Part shown: one piece after another, positions 36,677 to 47,189 of the stretch
How positions within the stretch are numbered: the stretch's first letter is position 1
Layout of the letters: each line of letters opens with the position of its first letter
Source of the DNA: Rhizobium sp. BK376
GTDB lineage: Bacteria; Pseudomonadota; Alphaproteobacteria; Rhizobiales; Rhizobiaceae
Length of the DNA stretch: 64,000 nt
NCBI RefSeq assembly: GCF_004341625.1
Contig: NZ_SLZG01000002.1
Coordinates: 248,001-312,000, forward strand
Direction: 5' to 3'
The notes under the pieces: generated by a model
Told to the model about the DNA's origin: nothing
Seen by the model: only the letters and a program-made list of their open reading frames with translations
The model's database searches: none
Program-made: the position numbers and the translations under genes

Positions 36677-37207
36677 ATGAACATGAAGACTTCCGCTTCG
36701 ATCGAGAGTGCAACACCGTTTGCCGATCCGGAAGCCGTCAAATTCGAGTTTCGCAATGCGATGTCGCGCATGGCGGCGGCCGTTAATATCGTCACGACGA
36801 ACGGTCCCGGCGGCCTTGCCGGTTTCGCAGCAACCGCCGTCTGCAGCGTCACCGACAGTCCGCCGACGCTGCTCGTCTGCCTCAACCGGACCGCCTCCGT
36901 CCATCCCGCGATCTCGGCCAACAGCGTGCTTTGCGTCAACGTCCTGGCGCATGACCATCAGGAACTTTCGCGCCTATTCGGCGGCAAGACGCCGGTTGCA
37001 GAGCGCTTTGCGGCTGCGGCATGGTCGGAGCTGGTAACGGGTTCGCCCGTGCTCGACGATGCGCTGGTTTCCTTCGATTGCCGCATCGTCCATCGCGGCG
37101 ATGGCGGCACGCATGACATTCTGATGTGCGAGGTCGATGCCATCCGTCGTCGCGACGACGGGCAGGGGTTGGTCTATTTCGACCGCAACTATCACCCGGC
37201 CGGCTGA
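36677..37207 (+). CDS. NAD(P)H-flavin reductase (RutF/HpaC-like)
   Basis: The 176-residue protein matches flavin reductase-like domains: [55 protein letters not shown] and [26 protein letters not shown]. It should supply reduced FMN/FAD to a two-component monooxygenase. RutF proteins look closest by motif, but no rut genes are nearby and the monooxygenase partner is not in this region. The start is uncertain; an upstream in-frame codon at 36608 is possible. Confidence 0.78.
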   Translation: MNMKTSASIESATPFADPEAVKFEFRNAMSRMAAAVNIVTTNGPGGLAGFAATAVCSVTDSPPTLLVCLNRTASVHPAISANSVLCVNVLAHDHQELSRLFGGKTPVAERFAAAAWSELVTGSPVLDDALVSFDCRIVHRGDGGTHDILMCEVDAIRRRDDGQGLVYFDRNYHPAG

Positions 37208-37220
37208 GCGGCCGATCGGT

Positions 37221-38225
37221 TCAATAGTTTTCCAGATACCATTCGACGAAGCGGCGAACGCCTTCCTCGACCTCGATCTTTGGCTTGAAGCCTGTCAGCG
37301 CGACCAGCAGATCCGGCACCGCATAGGTGCGGTGCACGTCGCCGGGTTGCATCGGCAGCATGTGGCGGATCGCCGGCTTTCCGAGCGTCGCTTCGATCGT
37401 TTCCACGAAATGCATCAGTTCGACCGGCTGGCCGCCGCCGATATTGACGACGCGGAAGGGGGCGTTCTTCGACAAGGTGTCGATCACCGTGTCGGAGGCG
37501 ATCCGGTTTTCCTCCGACGGCACGACACCGATCAGCCGCACGATGCCTTCGACGAGATCGTCGATATAGGTGAAGTCGCGGCTCATTTTGCCTTCGCCGT
37601 AGATCTCGATCGGCCGATCATGCTTCATGGCGTCGACGAACTTGAAGAGCGCCATGTCGGGGCGGCCCCAGGGTCCGTAGACCGTGAAGAAGCGGAAGGC
37701 GGTCGTCGGGATGTCGAAGAGATGGGCGTAGCTGTGCGCCATCAACTCCATGCTCTTCTTCGTCGCCGCGTAGATCGTCATCTGCTCGTCGGCCTTGTCG
37801 CTTTCGGCAAAGGGGATCTTTTCGTTCGCGCCGTAGACTGACGAGGTCGAGGCGAGCAGCAGGTGCTTCGGCTTCAGTGCCCTTACCAGTTCGAGTATGT
37901 TGAACGAGCCGGTCACGTTCGAATCCACGTAGGATTTCGGGTTCTCGAGGCTGTAGCGAACGCCTGCCTGGGCGGCGAGGTGGACGATCACTTCCGGTTC
38001 GGCCAGTTCGGCTGCCTTTTCCAGGGCGCCCTTGTCTTCCAGCAGGCCCGTCACGGCCTTGAAGCCGTTCGAGCGGGAAAGGATGGCTACGCGCTTCTCC
38101 TTCAGCTTCACGTCGTAATAGGGCGTCATGCCGTCGAAGCCGACGACGAAATGGCCTTCGTCCAGCAGGCGCTTGGCGAGATGGAAGCCGATGAAGCCGG
38201 CGGTGCCGGTGATGAGATAGCGCAT
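37221..38225 (-). CDS. lpsL: UDP-glucuronate 4-epimerase (LpsL type)
   Basis: The 334-residue extended SDR begins [21 protein letters not shown] (nucleotide fold) and has the SST-Y-K active site ([15 protein letters not shown]). The segment [11 protein letters not shown] and the size match UDP-glucuronate epimerases, which make UDP-galacturonate for lipopolysaccharide. It starts two bases after the stop of the upstream UDP-glucose dehydrogenase gene and is translated with it. Together they make UDP-glucose into UDP-galacturonic acid. Confidence 0.88.
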   Translation of the reverse strand: MRYLITGTAGFIGFHLAKRLLDEGHFVVGFDGMTPYYDVKLKEKRVAILSRSNGFKAVTGLLEDKGALEKAAELAEPEVIVHLAAQAGVRYSLENPKSYVDSNVTGSFNILELVRALKPKHLLLASTSSVYGANEKIPFAESDKADEQMTIYAATKKSMELMAHSYAHLFDIPTTAFRFFTVYGPWGRPDMALFKFVDAMKHDRPIEIYGEGKMSRDFTYIDDLVEGIVRLIGVVPSEENRIASDTVIDTLSKNAPFRVVNIGGGQPVELMHFVETIEATLGKPAIRHMLPMQPGDVHRTYAVPDLLVALTGFKPKIEVEEGVRRFVEWYLENY

Positions 38226-38227
38226 GA

Positions 38228-39562
38228 TCAGCCTTCCGGAGTTGCCGCAAGATCCATCGCCGGCCTGCCGACGGATGTGTAGGTGAAGCCATGCTTGGCG
38301 ATTTCGTCGCGACGATAGATGTTCCTGAGGTCGACGAGCAGCGGCGCCTTCATGATCGACTTCAATCGCGCAAAGTCCAGCGCGCGGAACTGGTTCCATT
38401 CGGTAACGATAACGACTGCATCCGCGCCCTTGGCAGCGCCATAGGCATCTTCGGCATAGGCGATGCCGTCGATCACCTTGCGGGCATTCTCCATGCCCTC
38501 AGGGTCGTAGCCGATGACTGTCGCCCCCGCATCCTGCAGCGTCTGGATGATCGAGATCGCCGGGCTGTCGCGCATGTCGTCGGTGTTCGGCTTGAAGGTG
38601 AGGCCGAGCACGGCGATCGTCTTGCCGCGGACTTCGCCGCCGAGTGCTGCGATCACCTTGCGTCCCATTGCGCGCTTTCTGGCGTCGTTGATCGAGATCG
38701 TCGTCTCGATCAGGCGCACGGGGCTGTCATAGTCCTGGGCAGTCTTCGCCAGCGCGAGCGTGTCCTTCGGAAAGCACGAGCCGCCATAGCCGGGGCCGGC
38801 ATGCAGGAACTTCGAACCGATGCGGCCGTCGAGGCCGATGCCGCGTGACACTTCCTGGACATTGGCGCCGACCTTTTCGCAAAGATCTGCCATCTCGTTG
38901 ATGAAGGTGATCTTCATGGCGAGGAAGGCGTTGGCGGCGTACTTGATCAGCTCCGAGGTGCGGCGTTCGGTGAAGAGCAGCGGCGCCTGGTTGAGGTAGA
39001 GCGGTCGGTAGACTTCGGTCATCACAGGGCGGGCGCGATCGTCGTTCAGGCCGATGACGATGCGGTCAGGGCGCTTGAAGTCCTCAATGGCGGCTCCTTC
39101 GCGCAGGAATTCCGGATTGGAGACGACGGCGACGTCGGCATCAGGGTTGGTCTCGCGGATGATGCGCTCGACCTCGTCGCCGGTGCCCACAGGGACGGTC
39201 GACTTGGTGACGATGACGGTGAAGCCTTTGACATGCTCGGCGATCTCGCGGGCGGCGGCATAGACGTAGGACAGGTCGGCATGGCCGTCGCCGCGGCGCG
39301 ATGGCGTGCCGACGGCGATGAAGACCACATCGCTCGCAGCCACGCTTTCCCTCACATCGGTCGAGAAGGACAGGCGCCCGGCGCGGACGTTGTCGGCCAC
39401 CAGATGCTCAAGGCCCGGTTCGAAGATCGGGATCTCTCCGCGCTTCAGCGCATCGATCTTGCCTTCGTCCTTGTCGACGCAGATCACGTCATGGCCGAAA
39501 TCCGCAAAGCAGACCCCGGATACCAGACCGACATAACCTGAACCAATCATCGTGATGTGCAT
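38228..39562 (-). CDS. ugd: UDP-glucose 6-dehydrogenase
   Basis: The 444-residue enzyme oxidises UDP-glucose to UDP-glucuronate with NAD. The Rossmann start [28 protein letters not shown], the catalytic Cys in [16 protein letters not shown] and the [16 protein letters not shown] motif are intact. It is directly upstream of the epimerase (lpsL), the same arrangement as rkpK-lpsL in Sinorhizobium. The products feed LPS core and exopolysaccharide synthesis. Confidence 0.93.
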   Translation of the reverse strand: MHITMIGSGYVGLVSGVCFADFGHDVICVDKDEGKIDALKRGEIPIFEPGLEHLVADNVRAGRLSFSTDVRESVAASDVVFIAVGTPSRRGDGHADLSYVYAAAREIAEHVKGFTVIVTKSTVPVGTGDEVERIIRETNPDADVAVVSNPEFLREGAAIEDFKRPDRIVIGLNDDRARPVMTEVYRPLYLNQAPLLFTERRTSELIKYAANAFLAMKITFINEMADLCEKVGANVQEVSRGIGLDGRIGSKFLHAGPGYGGSCFPKDTLALAKTAQDYDSPVRLIETTISINDARKRAMGRKVIAALGGEVRGKTIAVLGLTFKPNTDDMRDSPAISIIQTLQDAGATVIGYDPEGMENARKVIDGIAYAEDAYGAAKGADAVVIVTEWNQFRALDFARLKSIMKAPLLVDLRNIYRRDEIAKHGFTYTSVGRPAMDLAATPEG

Positions 39563-39962
39563 GAAGCGTCCTCAAACTGCAAAACAGGCGCGGCTTTGGC
39601 AGCGGCTGCCGCGACGGCTGCGCTTATACACAGAGTTTGCGGCCTCGCCTATATCGCCATGCCGATGTCCACCTAAGTGTCACGAACATGTCATGAAATT
39701 GCCGATTGAAGTAAACGCGCAACCATGACGCCAATTCTTCTATCGGGTTTCGATTCCGGCGCAGTATATCGCTTGAGATTACAATGGCTTTGTCCCATGC
39801 TGATTCGTAAAGCAGTCGCGAATATATGCCGCTGGTCATCTTCGATCTTAATATTCTCGAAGGTTGCCGCCGGTGGTTGATGGGGGCGCTGCGGTTGTCG
39901 GACCTGCCGGGATAGTCCTCGCGGGTCGGCATCTCGTGGGCGCGGCAATTCGGGAAGGTTGC

Positions 39963-40817
39963 ATGAATTCTGCATTTGCGGTGCGCACGATGCGACCGGG
40001 GGAACTGGAACTCGCTCTGGAGTGGGCGCGGCAGGAGGGATGGAATCCCGGTCTCGACGATGCCCTTGCCTTTCATGAGGCCGATCCTTCCGGCTTTTTC
40101 GTCGGTGTTCTGGGCAGGCTGCCGGTGGGTTGCATTTCGATCGTCAAGTATAGCGAGAGCTTTGCGTTTCTGGGCCTTTACATAGTCCACCCGGACTTTC
40201 GGGGCAGGGGTTACGGCAAGATGCTGTGGGACAAGGCCATGGTCTCGGCTGAGGGCCGCACGGTTGGCCTTGATGGCGTTCCTGCGCAACAGGACAATTA
40301 CCGTCGCTCCGGTTTCGAACTGGCGTTCCGAACCGTGCGTTACGGCGGCGTTGCCGATGTGCCGAAGCAGCTTTCCGGAAGCCCTGATGTCGTGACGGTA
40401 TCGCCGGAAAAGCTGGCCGGCTTGTTGCGCTATGATGCTCGCATTTTTCCGGGAGAGCGCCGATCTTTCCTTTCCGCATGGTGCGGCGCGCCGGAGAAGC
40501 GGAAATCGGTGACGGTCGGAAGGGGGGGCAATATCCGCGGCTACGGCACCCTCCGTCGTTGCTTCGATGGCTACAAGATTGGTCCCCTGTTTGCGAACGA
40601 TACCGAGACGGCAAGAGCAATCCTTGGCGCTCTGGCATCGGAGGCAGAGGGTACGCGCGTCTATCTGGATATCCCGGTCGACAATGCCGACGGGATCGCT
40701 CTAGCCGAGAGTTTCGGGCTGAAACCGGTCTTCGAAACGGCGCGCATGTATCGCGGTACAATGCCCGCCATGCCACTCAATCGCGTCTTCGGAATTACGA
40801 CGCTAGAGTTGGGATAA
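39963..40817 (+). CDS. GNAT-family N-acetyltransferase with second C-terminal domain
   Basis: The 284-residue protein has an N-terminal GNAT domain with the acetyl-CoA loop YIVHPDFRGRGYGKMLWDKAM (residues about 70-90) and a C-terminal second GNAT-like half with VTVGRGGNIRGYGTLRRC and VDNADGIALAESFGLKP. This is the two-domain arrangement also seen in acetyltransferases with a DUF1248/Acetyltransf_18-type C-terminus. The ATG at 39963 has GGGAAGG before it. Substrate unknown. Confidence 0.78.
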   Translation: MNSAFAVRTMRPGELELALEWARQEGWNPGLDDALAFHEADPSGFFVGVLGRLPVGCISIVKYSESFAFLGLYIVHPDFRGRGYGKMLWDKAMVSAEGRTVGLDGVPAQQDNYRRSGFELAFRTVRYGGVADVPKQLSGSPDVVTVSPEKLAGLLRYDARIFPGERRSFLSAWCGAPEKRKSVTVGRGGNIRGYGTLRRCFDGYKIGPLFANDTETARAILGALASEAEGTRVYLDIPVDNADGIALAESFGLKPVFETARMYRGTMPAMPLNRVFGITTLELG

Positions 40818-40834
40818 GCCTTGGTCCCCAAGGC
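40818..40834 (+). terminator. Short hairpin after GNAT gene
   Basis: GCCTTGG-TCC-CCAAGGC is a perfect 7-bp stem with a 3-base loop that starts in the base after the stop. There is no clear T-run, so termination is uncertain. Confidence 0.4.
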
Positions 40835-40855
40835 ATTGGCGAGGCGCTGTTAACC

Positions 40856-40870
40856 TTAACGGCTGATTAA
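40856..40870. promoter_or_regulatory. TTAA-N7-TTAA, CtrA-type site
   Basis: An exact TTAA-N7-TTAA lies 120 bp before the methyltransferase start, within a wider inverted repeat (GCTGTTAA at 40846 and TTAACAGC at 40867). TTAA-N7-TTAA is the Caulobacter CtrA consensus. The methyltransferase gene is the only gene that reads away from it. Confidence 0.4.
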
Positions 40871-40989
40871 CAGCCTTCTTCTCCCGTCATCTACTTTTCT
40901 TATTCCCTGTCGCGAAATACAAAACAGGCGGCTGTCTTTCGTGGGGCTGGACAACCATTGAGGGTTATTTTTATCGATGGAATTCAGCC

Positions 40990-41811
40990 ATGCACGCAAT
41001 GGAAGCGATCAACCGTCAGACCTGGCGCAACACCTGGGCTTTGCGGGATTACCGCCGCAGCAGCGGCTATCTCAATTTAGGTGAGCGCCGCGCCTTCGAG
41101 GCCAGTGCCTTCGACATGCGCCGAGGTCGGGGCCAGGGTAGGGTCCTTGATATCGGCGTTGGCGGTGGCAGGACGGCAGGGCTGCTGCGTGACGTGGCGG
41201 CGACCTATCTCGGCATCGACTATACGGCGGAGATGGTGCAATCGGCGCGCCAGAACCATCCGGACCTGCGCTTCGAGCAAATGGATGCGCGCGACCTTTC
41301 GGCATTGGCGGATCGCTCCTTCGATCTGGTGGTGTTCAGCTACAATGGTATCGATTCCGTCGACGCGGCCGGGCGGCGGGCAATCCTGTCGGAAGTGTCA
41401 CGCGTGCTTGCGCCCGGTGGCTCCTTCGTCTTCTCGACCTTTCATCGCGATTGGCAGGGTTTTCAGGAGAGAATCGATTATTGCCGTCTCGAATGGACGC
41501 CCAATCCGGTGAAGCTAGGCTTCCGCACGTTTCGCTATGTCGAGGGCCGGATATTCGGGAGCCTGCGCATGCGCCGCTTCAGTGCGCTCGAGGAGCGGAC
41601 GGGCGAACATGCCATTCTTCTGCACGGCGCCCATGATTTCGGCGTCATGGTCTATGCGACGACGCCGGTGCAGTTGCAGGCGCAGTTGTCTGAGGCCGGT
41701 TTCGAAACGCCGGCGCTTCTCTTCGACATTGATGGGAGTATCATTGGCTCCGTAGCGTCGAGCGATAACGAGTATTTTCATGTGGTGACGCGCAAGCCCA
41801 TTCTGACATGA
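40990..41811 (+). CDS. Class I SAM-dependent methyltransferase
   Basis: The 273-residue enzyme has the SAM-binding motif RVLDIGVGGGRTAGLLRDVAATYLGIDYTAEMVQSARQ and the post-motif DLVVFSYNGIDSV...SEVSRVLAPGGSFVFSTFHRDWQGF. It belongs to the UbiE/Methyltransf_11 type; the substrate is unknown. A CtrA-type site lies upstream. The start could instead be 40999. Confidence 0.8.
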   Translation: MHAMEAINRQTWRNTWALRDYRRSSGYLNLGERRAFEASAFDMRRGRGQGRVLDIGVGGGRTAGLLRDVAATYLGIDYTAEMVQSARQNHPDLRFEQMDARDLSALADRSFDLVVFSYNGIDSVDAAGRRAILSEVSRVLAPGGSFVFSTFHRDWQGFQERIDYCRLEWTPNPVKLGFRTFRYVEGRIFGSLRMRRFSALEERTGEHAILLHGAHDFGVMVYATTPVQLQAQLSEAGFETPALLFDIDGSIIGSVASSDNEYFHVVTRKPILT

Positions 41812-42004
41812 GGCTGAATGGGGGATCGAGACAGGGTTCACAATTGGGCCGGTTTTCCCCGAAAGAGACCGGGAAAAAGCCTGCATTGTCATGCAAAAAG
41901 CCCATTCTGATGGGATTGAAGGGTCGCTTTCGCAAAAACAAAGCTTTATAGATGCGCGGGTTTGAGCAAGGCGCAAAACATGCGCGGTAAGCGGGATTAG
42001 CTAA

Positions 42005-43300
42005 ATGACGAATGTAGTCGTGATCGGTTCGCAATGGGGTGACGAAGGCAAGGGCAAGATTGTCGATTGGCTTTCGGAACGTGCGGATGTGATCGTGCGC
42101 TTTCAAGGCGGCCATAATGCTGGCCATACGCTGGTCGTGGATGGGGTGAGCTACAAGCTTGCGCTTCTGCCTTCCGGCCTCGTCCGTGGCAAGCTGAGTG
42201 TCATCGGCAATGGCGTTGTCGTCGACCCGCATCATTTCGTCGCCGAAGTCGAGAAGCTGCGTGCCCAGGGTGTTGCTGTTACGCCTGAGGTGCTGCGCAT
42301 CGCCGAGAACGCGCCGCTGATCCTGTCGCTGCATCGTGACCTCGACGCCCTGCGCGAGGATGCCGCCTCCAACAGCGGCACCAAGATCGGCACCACGCGC
42401 CGCGGCATCGGCCCGGCCTACGAGGACAAGGTCGGCCGCCGCGCTATCCGCGTCATCGACCTAGCCGAGCCGGAAACGCTGCCCGCAAAGATCGACCGGC
42501 TGCTGACGCACCACAATGCTCTTCGCCGCGGCATGGGCCTCGACGAGATTTCCTTCGATGCGCTGCATGAAGAGCTGACCTCAGTTGCCCATCACATCCT
42601 GCCTTACGTCGACCAGGTCTGGCGCCTGCTCGACGAAAAGCGCAAGGCCGGTGCGCGCATCTTGTTCGAGGGCGCTCAGGGCGCGCTGCTCGATAACGAT
42701 CATGGCACCTATCCCTATGTCACCTCTTCCAACACGGTTGCAGGCCAGGCAGCTGCCGGATCTGGCCTCGGGCCGACGGCGCTCGGCTATATCCTTGGCA
42801 TCACCAAGGCCTATACGACCCGCGTCGGCGAGGGACCGTTCCCCTGCGAGCTGCATGACGAGATCGGCAAGCATCTGGCGACCGTCGGCCGCGAAGTGGG
42901 CGTCAATACCGGGCGTCCGCGCCGTTGCGGCTGGTTCGATGCGGTTCTGGTGCGCCAGACCGTAAAGACCTCGGGTATTACGGGCATCGCGCTCACCAAG
43001 CTCGACGTACTCGACGGATTGGAAGAGCTGAAGATCTGCGTCGGCTACAAACTGGACGGCAAGGAGATCGACTACCTGCCGGCAAGCCAGGCGGCACAGG
43101 CACGGGTGGAGCCAATCTACATCACGCTCGAAGGTTGGAAGGAATCGACCGTCGGCGCGCGCAAGTGGGCCGATCTTCCCGCCCAGGCGATCAAATATGT
43201 CCGGCAGGTGGAAGAGCTGATCGGCACGCCGGTGGCGTTGCTTTCGACCAGCCCCGAGCGCGAAGACACCATACTTGTGACCGATCCGTTTGAGGATTAA
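42005..43300 (+). CDS. purA: Adenylosuccinate synthetase
   Basis: The 431-residue enzyme commits IMP to AMP synthesis, using GTP and aspartate. The P-loop [21 protein letters not shown] at the start, the loop [20 protein letters not shown] and the aspartate-binding motif [14 protein letters not shown] are intact. Length is normal. It stands alone in housekeeping context, with rpoH further downstream. Confidence 0.97.
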   Translation: MTNVVVIGSQWGDEGKGKIVDWLSERADVIVRFQGGHNAGHTLVVDGVSYKLALLPSGLVRGKLSVIGNGVVVDPHHFVAEVEKLRAQGVAVTPEVLRIAENAPLILSLHRDLDALREDAASNSGTKIGTTRRGIGPAYEDKVGRRAIRVIDLAEPETLPAKIDRLLTHHNALRRGMGLDEISFDALHEELTSVAHHILPYVDQVWRLLDEKRKAGARILFEGAQGALLDNDHGTYPYVTSSNTVAGQAAAGSGLGPTALGYILGITKAYTTRVGEGPFPCELHDEIGKHLATVGREVGVNTGRPRRCGWFDAVLVRQTVKTSGITGIALTKLDVLDGLEELKICVGYKLDGKEIDYLPASQAAQARVEPIYITLEGWKESTVGARKWADLPAQAIKYVRQVEELIGTPVALLSTSPEREDTILVTDPFED

Positions 43301-43361
43301 TGTCGCGGATTAACAAGGAATCCCTGTCCGGTTTTGGGTCGGACATCATGAGAAAGTGCTG

Positions 43362-45866
43362 ATGGCGGATTTTGTAGCAGTCATTCGGCGGGCCGTTGAC
43401 GGTCTGTCTGACAATACACCGGAAATGCGAGTCAAGGTCTACGAGCGTGCACGCGGCGCTGTGCAGCGGCAGCTCGAGAGCATGAAGCCGCGTCCGCCGG
43501 AAACAATGCTGCAGCGCCAGCTTGAAAAGTTGGATGCCGCCATCAGGGATGTCGAGGCTGAATATGCCGAGGCGCTGCCCGTCGCGGAAGAGCCGCCTGC
43601 TGAAGAGCCGCCCGCCGAAGAACTGACACTTCAGGAACAGCCCCAGCCTGTCGAAGAGCACTATGCTGCCGAGCCCGAAGCTCCTGTGCAACATGAGGAG
43701 CCGGTTGCGCCTCATTACGAAGAGCCCGAGCCGGTTCGCGCCGCAGAAGAGGAACCTCAGGCCTGGCATGCGCCCGCCGAGGAAAACCGGGCGGTAGAGG
43801 AATGGCACGCCGCGCGGCCGCAGGAGGTTGAGGCAGCACCAGTCGAGGAGCCGCCAGCCGAGGAGCCGCAAATCGAGGAGACGCCAGCCGCTGCTTATCA
43901 GCCGCCGGAAGAGCTTCACGATGTGCCCGAAATTGCCCGGCATGAGGAGCGCGTCGAGCCGAGCCAACACGTCGAGCCTATCCACGAAGAGTGGCCGCAA
44001 CAGCCGCAGGCCGAAATTCAATATTCGGTTGACGACGAACACCATCGGCTGACCGAAGTCGCTGCGGAAGAGGCAGCGACACTGCCGCGGGCGGAATTCA
44101 TCACGGAGCCGCTCTATGCGGATGGCAGCGGTCGTCTTGAAGACGTATGGGCCGAGCAGGCCGCTCCTGCCGTCGAGAGCCGGACGGAGGAGCCTGCGCA
44201 TAGTTGGGCGCCTGAGCCAGAGGTAGAGGTCGCTCCCGAGCCGCGGATTGCGGCCGTGGACGCTCCTCGGCCTATTCTTGCCTTCAGCGATCCCCTGGCT
44301 GATTTGGATACCCCGGTTCAAAGGCCCGTCGCCGCAAAAGCGGCTGCAGAGCCCTTTGCCTGGGATGCGGATGCGTTCGACGAGCTGCCGCCAATCCCCC
44401 CGGCGAAGAAGCCGGCGGAGCCGGTTGCGCTCGGCGATTTCGACGACGTCGATCTTTTTGCCGACGTGCACAATACTCCCGCAAAGCCGGCCCCGAAGAA
44501 TGATGTTCCAGGCGACGGCTGGCGTGAGCTGAAGGAACTTGCGGGCTACGACAGATTCGGCAGCGATGACCAGGTTTCGTCGACATCGGTGCCGCCAGAC
44601 CTCGACGCGGTCACGGTCTCCAAGCTGCAGGGCAAGAGCTACCGCATGGAACCGAAGCGTCGGCGCTTCGGCATCAAGGGTATTTTGCTGACGCTCATCG
44701 GTCTCGCCATCGTCGGCGGCGCCGGCTATGCGGCATGGCAAAATCGCAATGCCATCAACGGCATGGTCGCAGGTCTGATCAGCTCGGCGCCGAAGACGGC
44801 GACAGTTGTCGACAGCAAGCCTGCGACACCGGCGGCTAACACGGCAGCCAATACACCGTCGACGCCGGCCCAGGCCAACAGTGGCGCCGCCGCAAAGCCG
44901 GCAACAGGCAATACCGATGTCGCTTCGGCCGACACGGACAACACGGTGAATACCAAGTTCACCCAGCGGCTGATGGCCAATGGCAATGAGGTCGACGACG
45001 GGCCCGCACCGGCTCCCAGCCAGTCGCAGGTCGCCGAGGGCAAATCGGTCGCGCAGCAGAATATAGCCGCTGCCCCTGTTCCTGCTCCCGCTCCGGCAGC
45101 GTCCGCTCAGCCGAACGTAGCCCCGCCCGCACCTGCAGCACCTGCTCCTCAGCCGCAATCGAACGCAGCGCCGGCAGCGACGCCGCCGGCAGGAGGCGAT
45201 CCCGCCGCGCCGGCACAGGCTGCAGCAGCCGCCAATGCTGCCACTCCGGCTGCGACCGGCGATGCGGCGACTGCAGCAGCGGCCTCGCAGCAGACGGCCC
45301 CGGTCGGTTCGGAAAAGATGTTCCTCTATGAGGAGCGCATCGGTCAGACCTCGCCAACCGCGATCGAAGGTTCGGTCACCTGGACGCTGCAACAGGAAAA
45401 AGGAACGGACGGCCGTCCTGAACCTTCCGTTCAGGGCAGCATCTCCGTGCCTGAACGTGGCCTGACCGCCATGATCACCTTCAAGCGCAACTCGGATCCG
45501 TCGCTACCCGCAAGCCATCTGGTTGAGCTGGTTTTCTCGGTACCGCCGAATTTTGAAGGGGGCAGTATCGATAGCGTCCAGCGCATTGCCATGAAGGCGA
45601 CCGAGCAGGATCGCGGCGATCCGCTGATTGCAGTCCCTGCCAAGATCACCGACGATTTCCACATGGTGGCGCTCAACGACTTCCCGGATGCCCGCAAAAC
45701 CAATCTGGATCTGCTGCGCAGCCGCGACTGGATCGATATCCCGGTCACCTATCGCAACGGCCGCCGTGCACTGCTGACGATGGAAAAGGGCCAGACCGGC
45801 ACCGACGATTTCAATAAGGCGATCACCGCCTGGGCAGCGCTTGGAGATGTTTCCAGCAGCCAGTAG
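43362..45866 (+). CDS. Large single-pass membrane protein with Glu/Pro-rich cytoplasmic tail
   Basis: The 834-residue protein was not recognised by family. Residues about 1-70 are a helical head; about 70-300 are a low-complexity acidic Glu-Pro-Ala repeat region (EEPPAEEPPAEE and similar). A single membrane helix follows a basic patch at about 430-455 (RRRFGIKGILLTLIGLAIVGGAGYAAW). Then comes a Pro/Ala-rich linker and a C-terminal folded domain (about 640-834, MFLYEERIGQTSPTAIEGSVTWTLQQEKG, NFEGGSIDSVQRIAMKATEQDRGDP). The layout suggests an envelope-anchored protein with an outside C-terminal domain. A bidirectional terminator follows. Confidence 0.7.
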   Translation: MADFVAVIRRAVDGLSDNTPEMRVKVYERARGAVQRQLESMKPRPPETMLQRQLEKLDAAIRDVEAEYAEALPVAEEPPAEEPPAEELTLQEQPQPVEEHYAAEPEAPVQHEEPVAPHYEEPEPVRAAEEEPQAWHAPAEENRAVEEWHAARPQEVEAAPVEEPPAEEPQIEETPAAAYQPPEELHDVPEIARHEERVEPSQHVEPIHEEWPQQPQAEIQYSVDDEHHRLTEVAAEEAATLPRAEFITEPLYADGSGRLEDVWAEQAAPAVESRTEEPAHSWAPEPEVEVAPEPRIAAVDAPRPILAFSDPLADLDTPVQRPVAAKAAAEPFAWDADAFDELPPIPPAKKPAEPVALGDFDDVDLFADVHNTPAKPAPKNDVPGDGWRELKELAGYDRFGSDDQVSSTSVPPDLDAVTVSKLQGKSYRMEPKRRRFGIKGILLTLIGLAIVGGAGYAAWQNRNAINGMVAGLISSAPKTATVVDSKPATPAANTAANTPSTPAQANSGAAAKPATGNTDVASADTDNTVNTKFTQRLMANGNEVDDGPAPAPSQSQVAEGKSVAQQNIAAAPVPAPAPAASAQPNVAPPAPAAPAPQPQSNAAPAATPPAGGDPAAPAQAAAAANAATPAATGDAATAAAASQQTAPVGSEKMFLYEERIGQTSPTAIEGSVTWTLQQEKGTDGRPEPSVQGSISVPERGLTAMITFKRNSDPSLPASHLVELVFSVPPNFEGGSIDSVQRIAMKATEQDRGDPLIAVPAKITDDFHMVALNDFPDARKTNLDLLRSRDWIDIPVTYRNGRRALLTMEKGQTGTDDFNKAITAWAALGDVSSSQ

Positions 45867-45889
45867 CGGCTCGTGATATCTAAGAATCA

Positions 45890-45927
45890 AAAAGGCGGAC
45901 CGCCATGCGGTCCGCCTTTTGTTTTTG
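45890..45927. terminator. Bidirectional terminator between hypothetical gene and rpoH
   Basis: AAAAGGCGGACCGC-CAT-GCGGTCCGCCTTTT is a perfect 14-bp inverted repeat flanked by A- and T-rich ends, followed by a T-run to 45927. It can stop transcription from both convergent genes. Confidence 0.9.
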
Positions 45928-45948
45928 TCGAATGATGTGCAGGGCCGC

Positions 45949-46857
45949 TTAAGCCGTGGCTTCCACGACCCGCAGCGCCTTCGCGCGCTCCAGAGCATCC
46001 TTGCGGACGGCATCCTGGACCTTCTCGAAGGCACGGACCTCGATCTGGCGCACGCGCTCGCGGCTGATGTCGAATTCGGACGACAGGTCTTCCAGCGTGA
46101 CCGGCTCATCGGCAAGGCGACGGGCCTCGAAGATGCGGCGTTCACGATCGTTGAGCACGCTCATGGCCTTGGACAGCATGCGGCGGCGCGTATCGAGTTC
46201 GTCTTGCTCGATCAGCACGTCTTCCTGGCTGTCGTGATCGTCGACGAGCCAATCCTGCCACTGGCCGGAATCACCCTCCGCAGCCTTGATCGGAGCGTTC
46301 AGCGAAGCGTCGCCCGAGAGGCGGCGGTTCATCGAAACGACTTCTTCTTCAGACACGTTCAGCTTCGTTGCAATTTCCGCAACGTGCTCCGGCTTGAGAT
46401 CGCCTTCATCGATCGCCTGGATGCGGCCCTTGAGGCGGCGCAGGTTGAAGAACAGGCGCTTCTGGTTGGCAGTCGTGCCCATCTTCACCAGAGACCACGA
46501 GCGCAGGATATATTCCTGGATCGAAGCCTTGATCCACCACATCGCATAGGTCGCCAGACGGAAACCGCGCTCCGGGTCGAATTTCTTGACGGCCTGCATC
46601 AGGCCGACATTGCCTTCGGACACGACTTCGCCAATCGGCAGGCCGTAGCCGCGATAGCCCATGGCAATCTTCGCCACGAGGCGCAGATGGCTGGTGACGA
46701 GCTTGTGGGCAGCCTGACGATCGCCATGCTCGGCATAGCGCTTGGCAAGCATGTATTCTTCCTGCGGTTCCAGCATCGGGAACTTACGGATTTCGTCGAG
46801 ATAACGATTGAGACCGGCTTCGCCGGCCGTGATGGACGGCAAGGTATTACGGGCCAT
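45949..46857 (-). CDS. rpoH: Heat-shock sigma factor RpoH
   Basis: The 302-residue protein has region 2 (YMLAKRYAEHGDRQAAHKLVTSHLRLVAKIAMGYRGYGLPIGEVVSEGNVGLMQAVKKFDPERGFRLATYAMWWIKASIQEYILRSWSLVKMGTT) followed by the RpoH box (NQKRLFFNLRRLK) and region 4 (RIFEARRLADEPVTLEDLSSEFDISRERVRQIEVRAFEKVQ). This is the RpoH type found in alphaproteobacteria, which usually keep several copies. A strong AGGAGG precedes the ATG. A hairpin lies in the leader; temperature control is possible but not shown. Confidence 0.95.
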   Translation of the reverse strand: MARNTLPSITAGEAGLNRYLDEIRKFPMLEPQEEYMLAKRYAEHGDRQAAHKLVTSHLRLVAKIAMGYRGYGLPIGEVVSEGNVGLMQAVKKFDPERGFRLATYAMWWIKASIQEYILRSWSLVKMGTTANQKRLFFNLRRLKGRIQAIDEGDLKPEHVAEIATKLNVSEEEVVSMNRRLSGDASLNAPIKAAEGDSGQWQDWLVDDHDSQEDVLIEQDELDTRRRMLSKAMSVLNDRERRIFEARRLADEPVTLEDLSSEFDISRERVRQIEVRAFEKVQDAVRKDALERAKALRVVEATA

Positions 46858-47189
46858 GAATGCACCCTCCTATTTCCAGAATTCAACCCCTCTAGCGGGC
46901 GCGGGGAGCGCCCCTCACGAAGCAGGCTGAGACGTGCAGGTCAGCTAGACCCCGCACTAAGTCCATATACAGATAAGTACGGCAAAACAGTGATTCAAGG
47001 TCGGTTTCACGCAATGGTGACCCCGGTGTGACTGGTTTCGTCCCACCGCTATTTCGCGCAGCTATTGCAGTTTCTGCGCTTCCCAGTCTTGTCGAAAACG
47101 ATCACCCATTTCGGAAAATCGCCGTCGATTGCCGGAAGCTTGGGGGCATTATAGTCCCCCGGGGCGCTTCGGTCCAGCCACAGGGCGGG
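46858..47189. other. Intergenic stretch upstream of rpoH and downstream of rluD
   Basis: This 332-bp gap holds the rpoH promoter and leader (minus strand) and the tail of the pseudouridine synthase gene. GGGCGC-GGGGA-GCGCCC (46897-46913) forms a hairpin in the rpoH leader about 40 bases before its ATG. No further gene or RNA is visible. Confidence 0.6.
46970..46998 (-). promoter_or_regulatory. Possible rpoH promoter
   Basis: On the minus strand TTGAAT (46998-46993) and TATCTG (46975-46970) are 17 bases apart, as expected for a -35/-10 pair. The -10 match is weak. The -35 overlaps a GANTC site. Confidence 0.3.

Noticed and set aside
43191..45392. A 733-codon open frame antisense to the Glu/Pro-rich membrane protein
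   Set aside because: It is the mirror of a repetitive GC-rich gene and is rich in Arg/Cys without a known domain.
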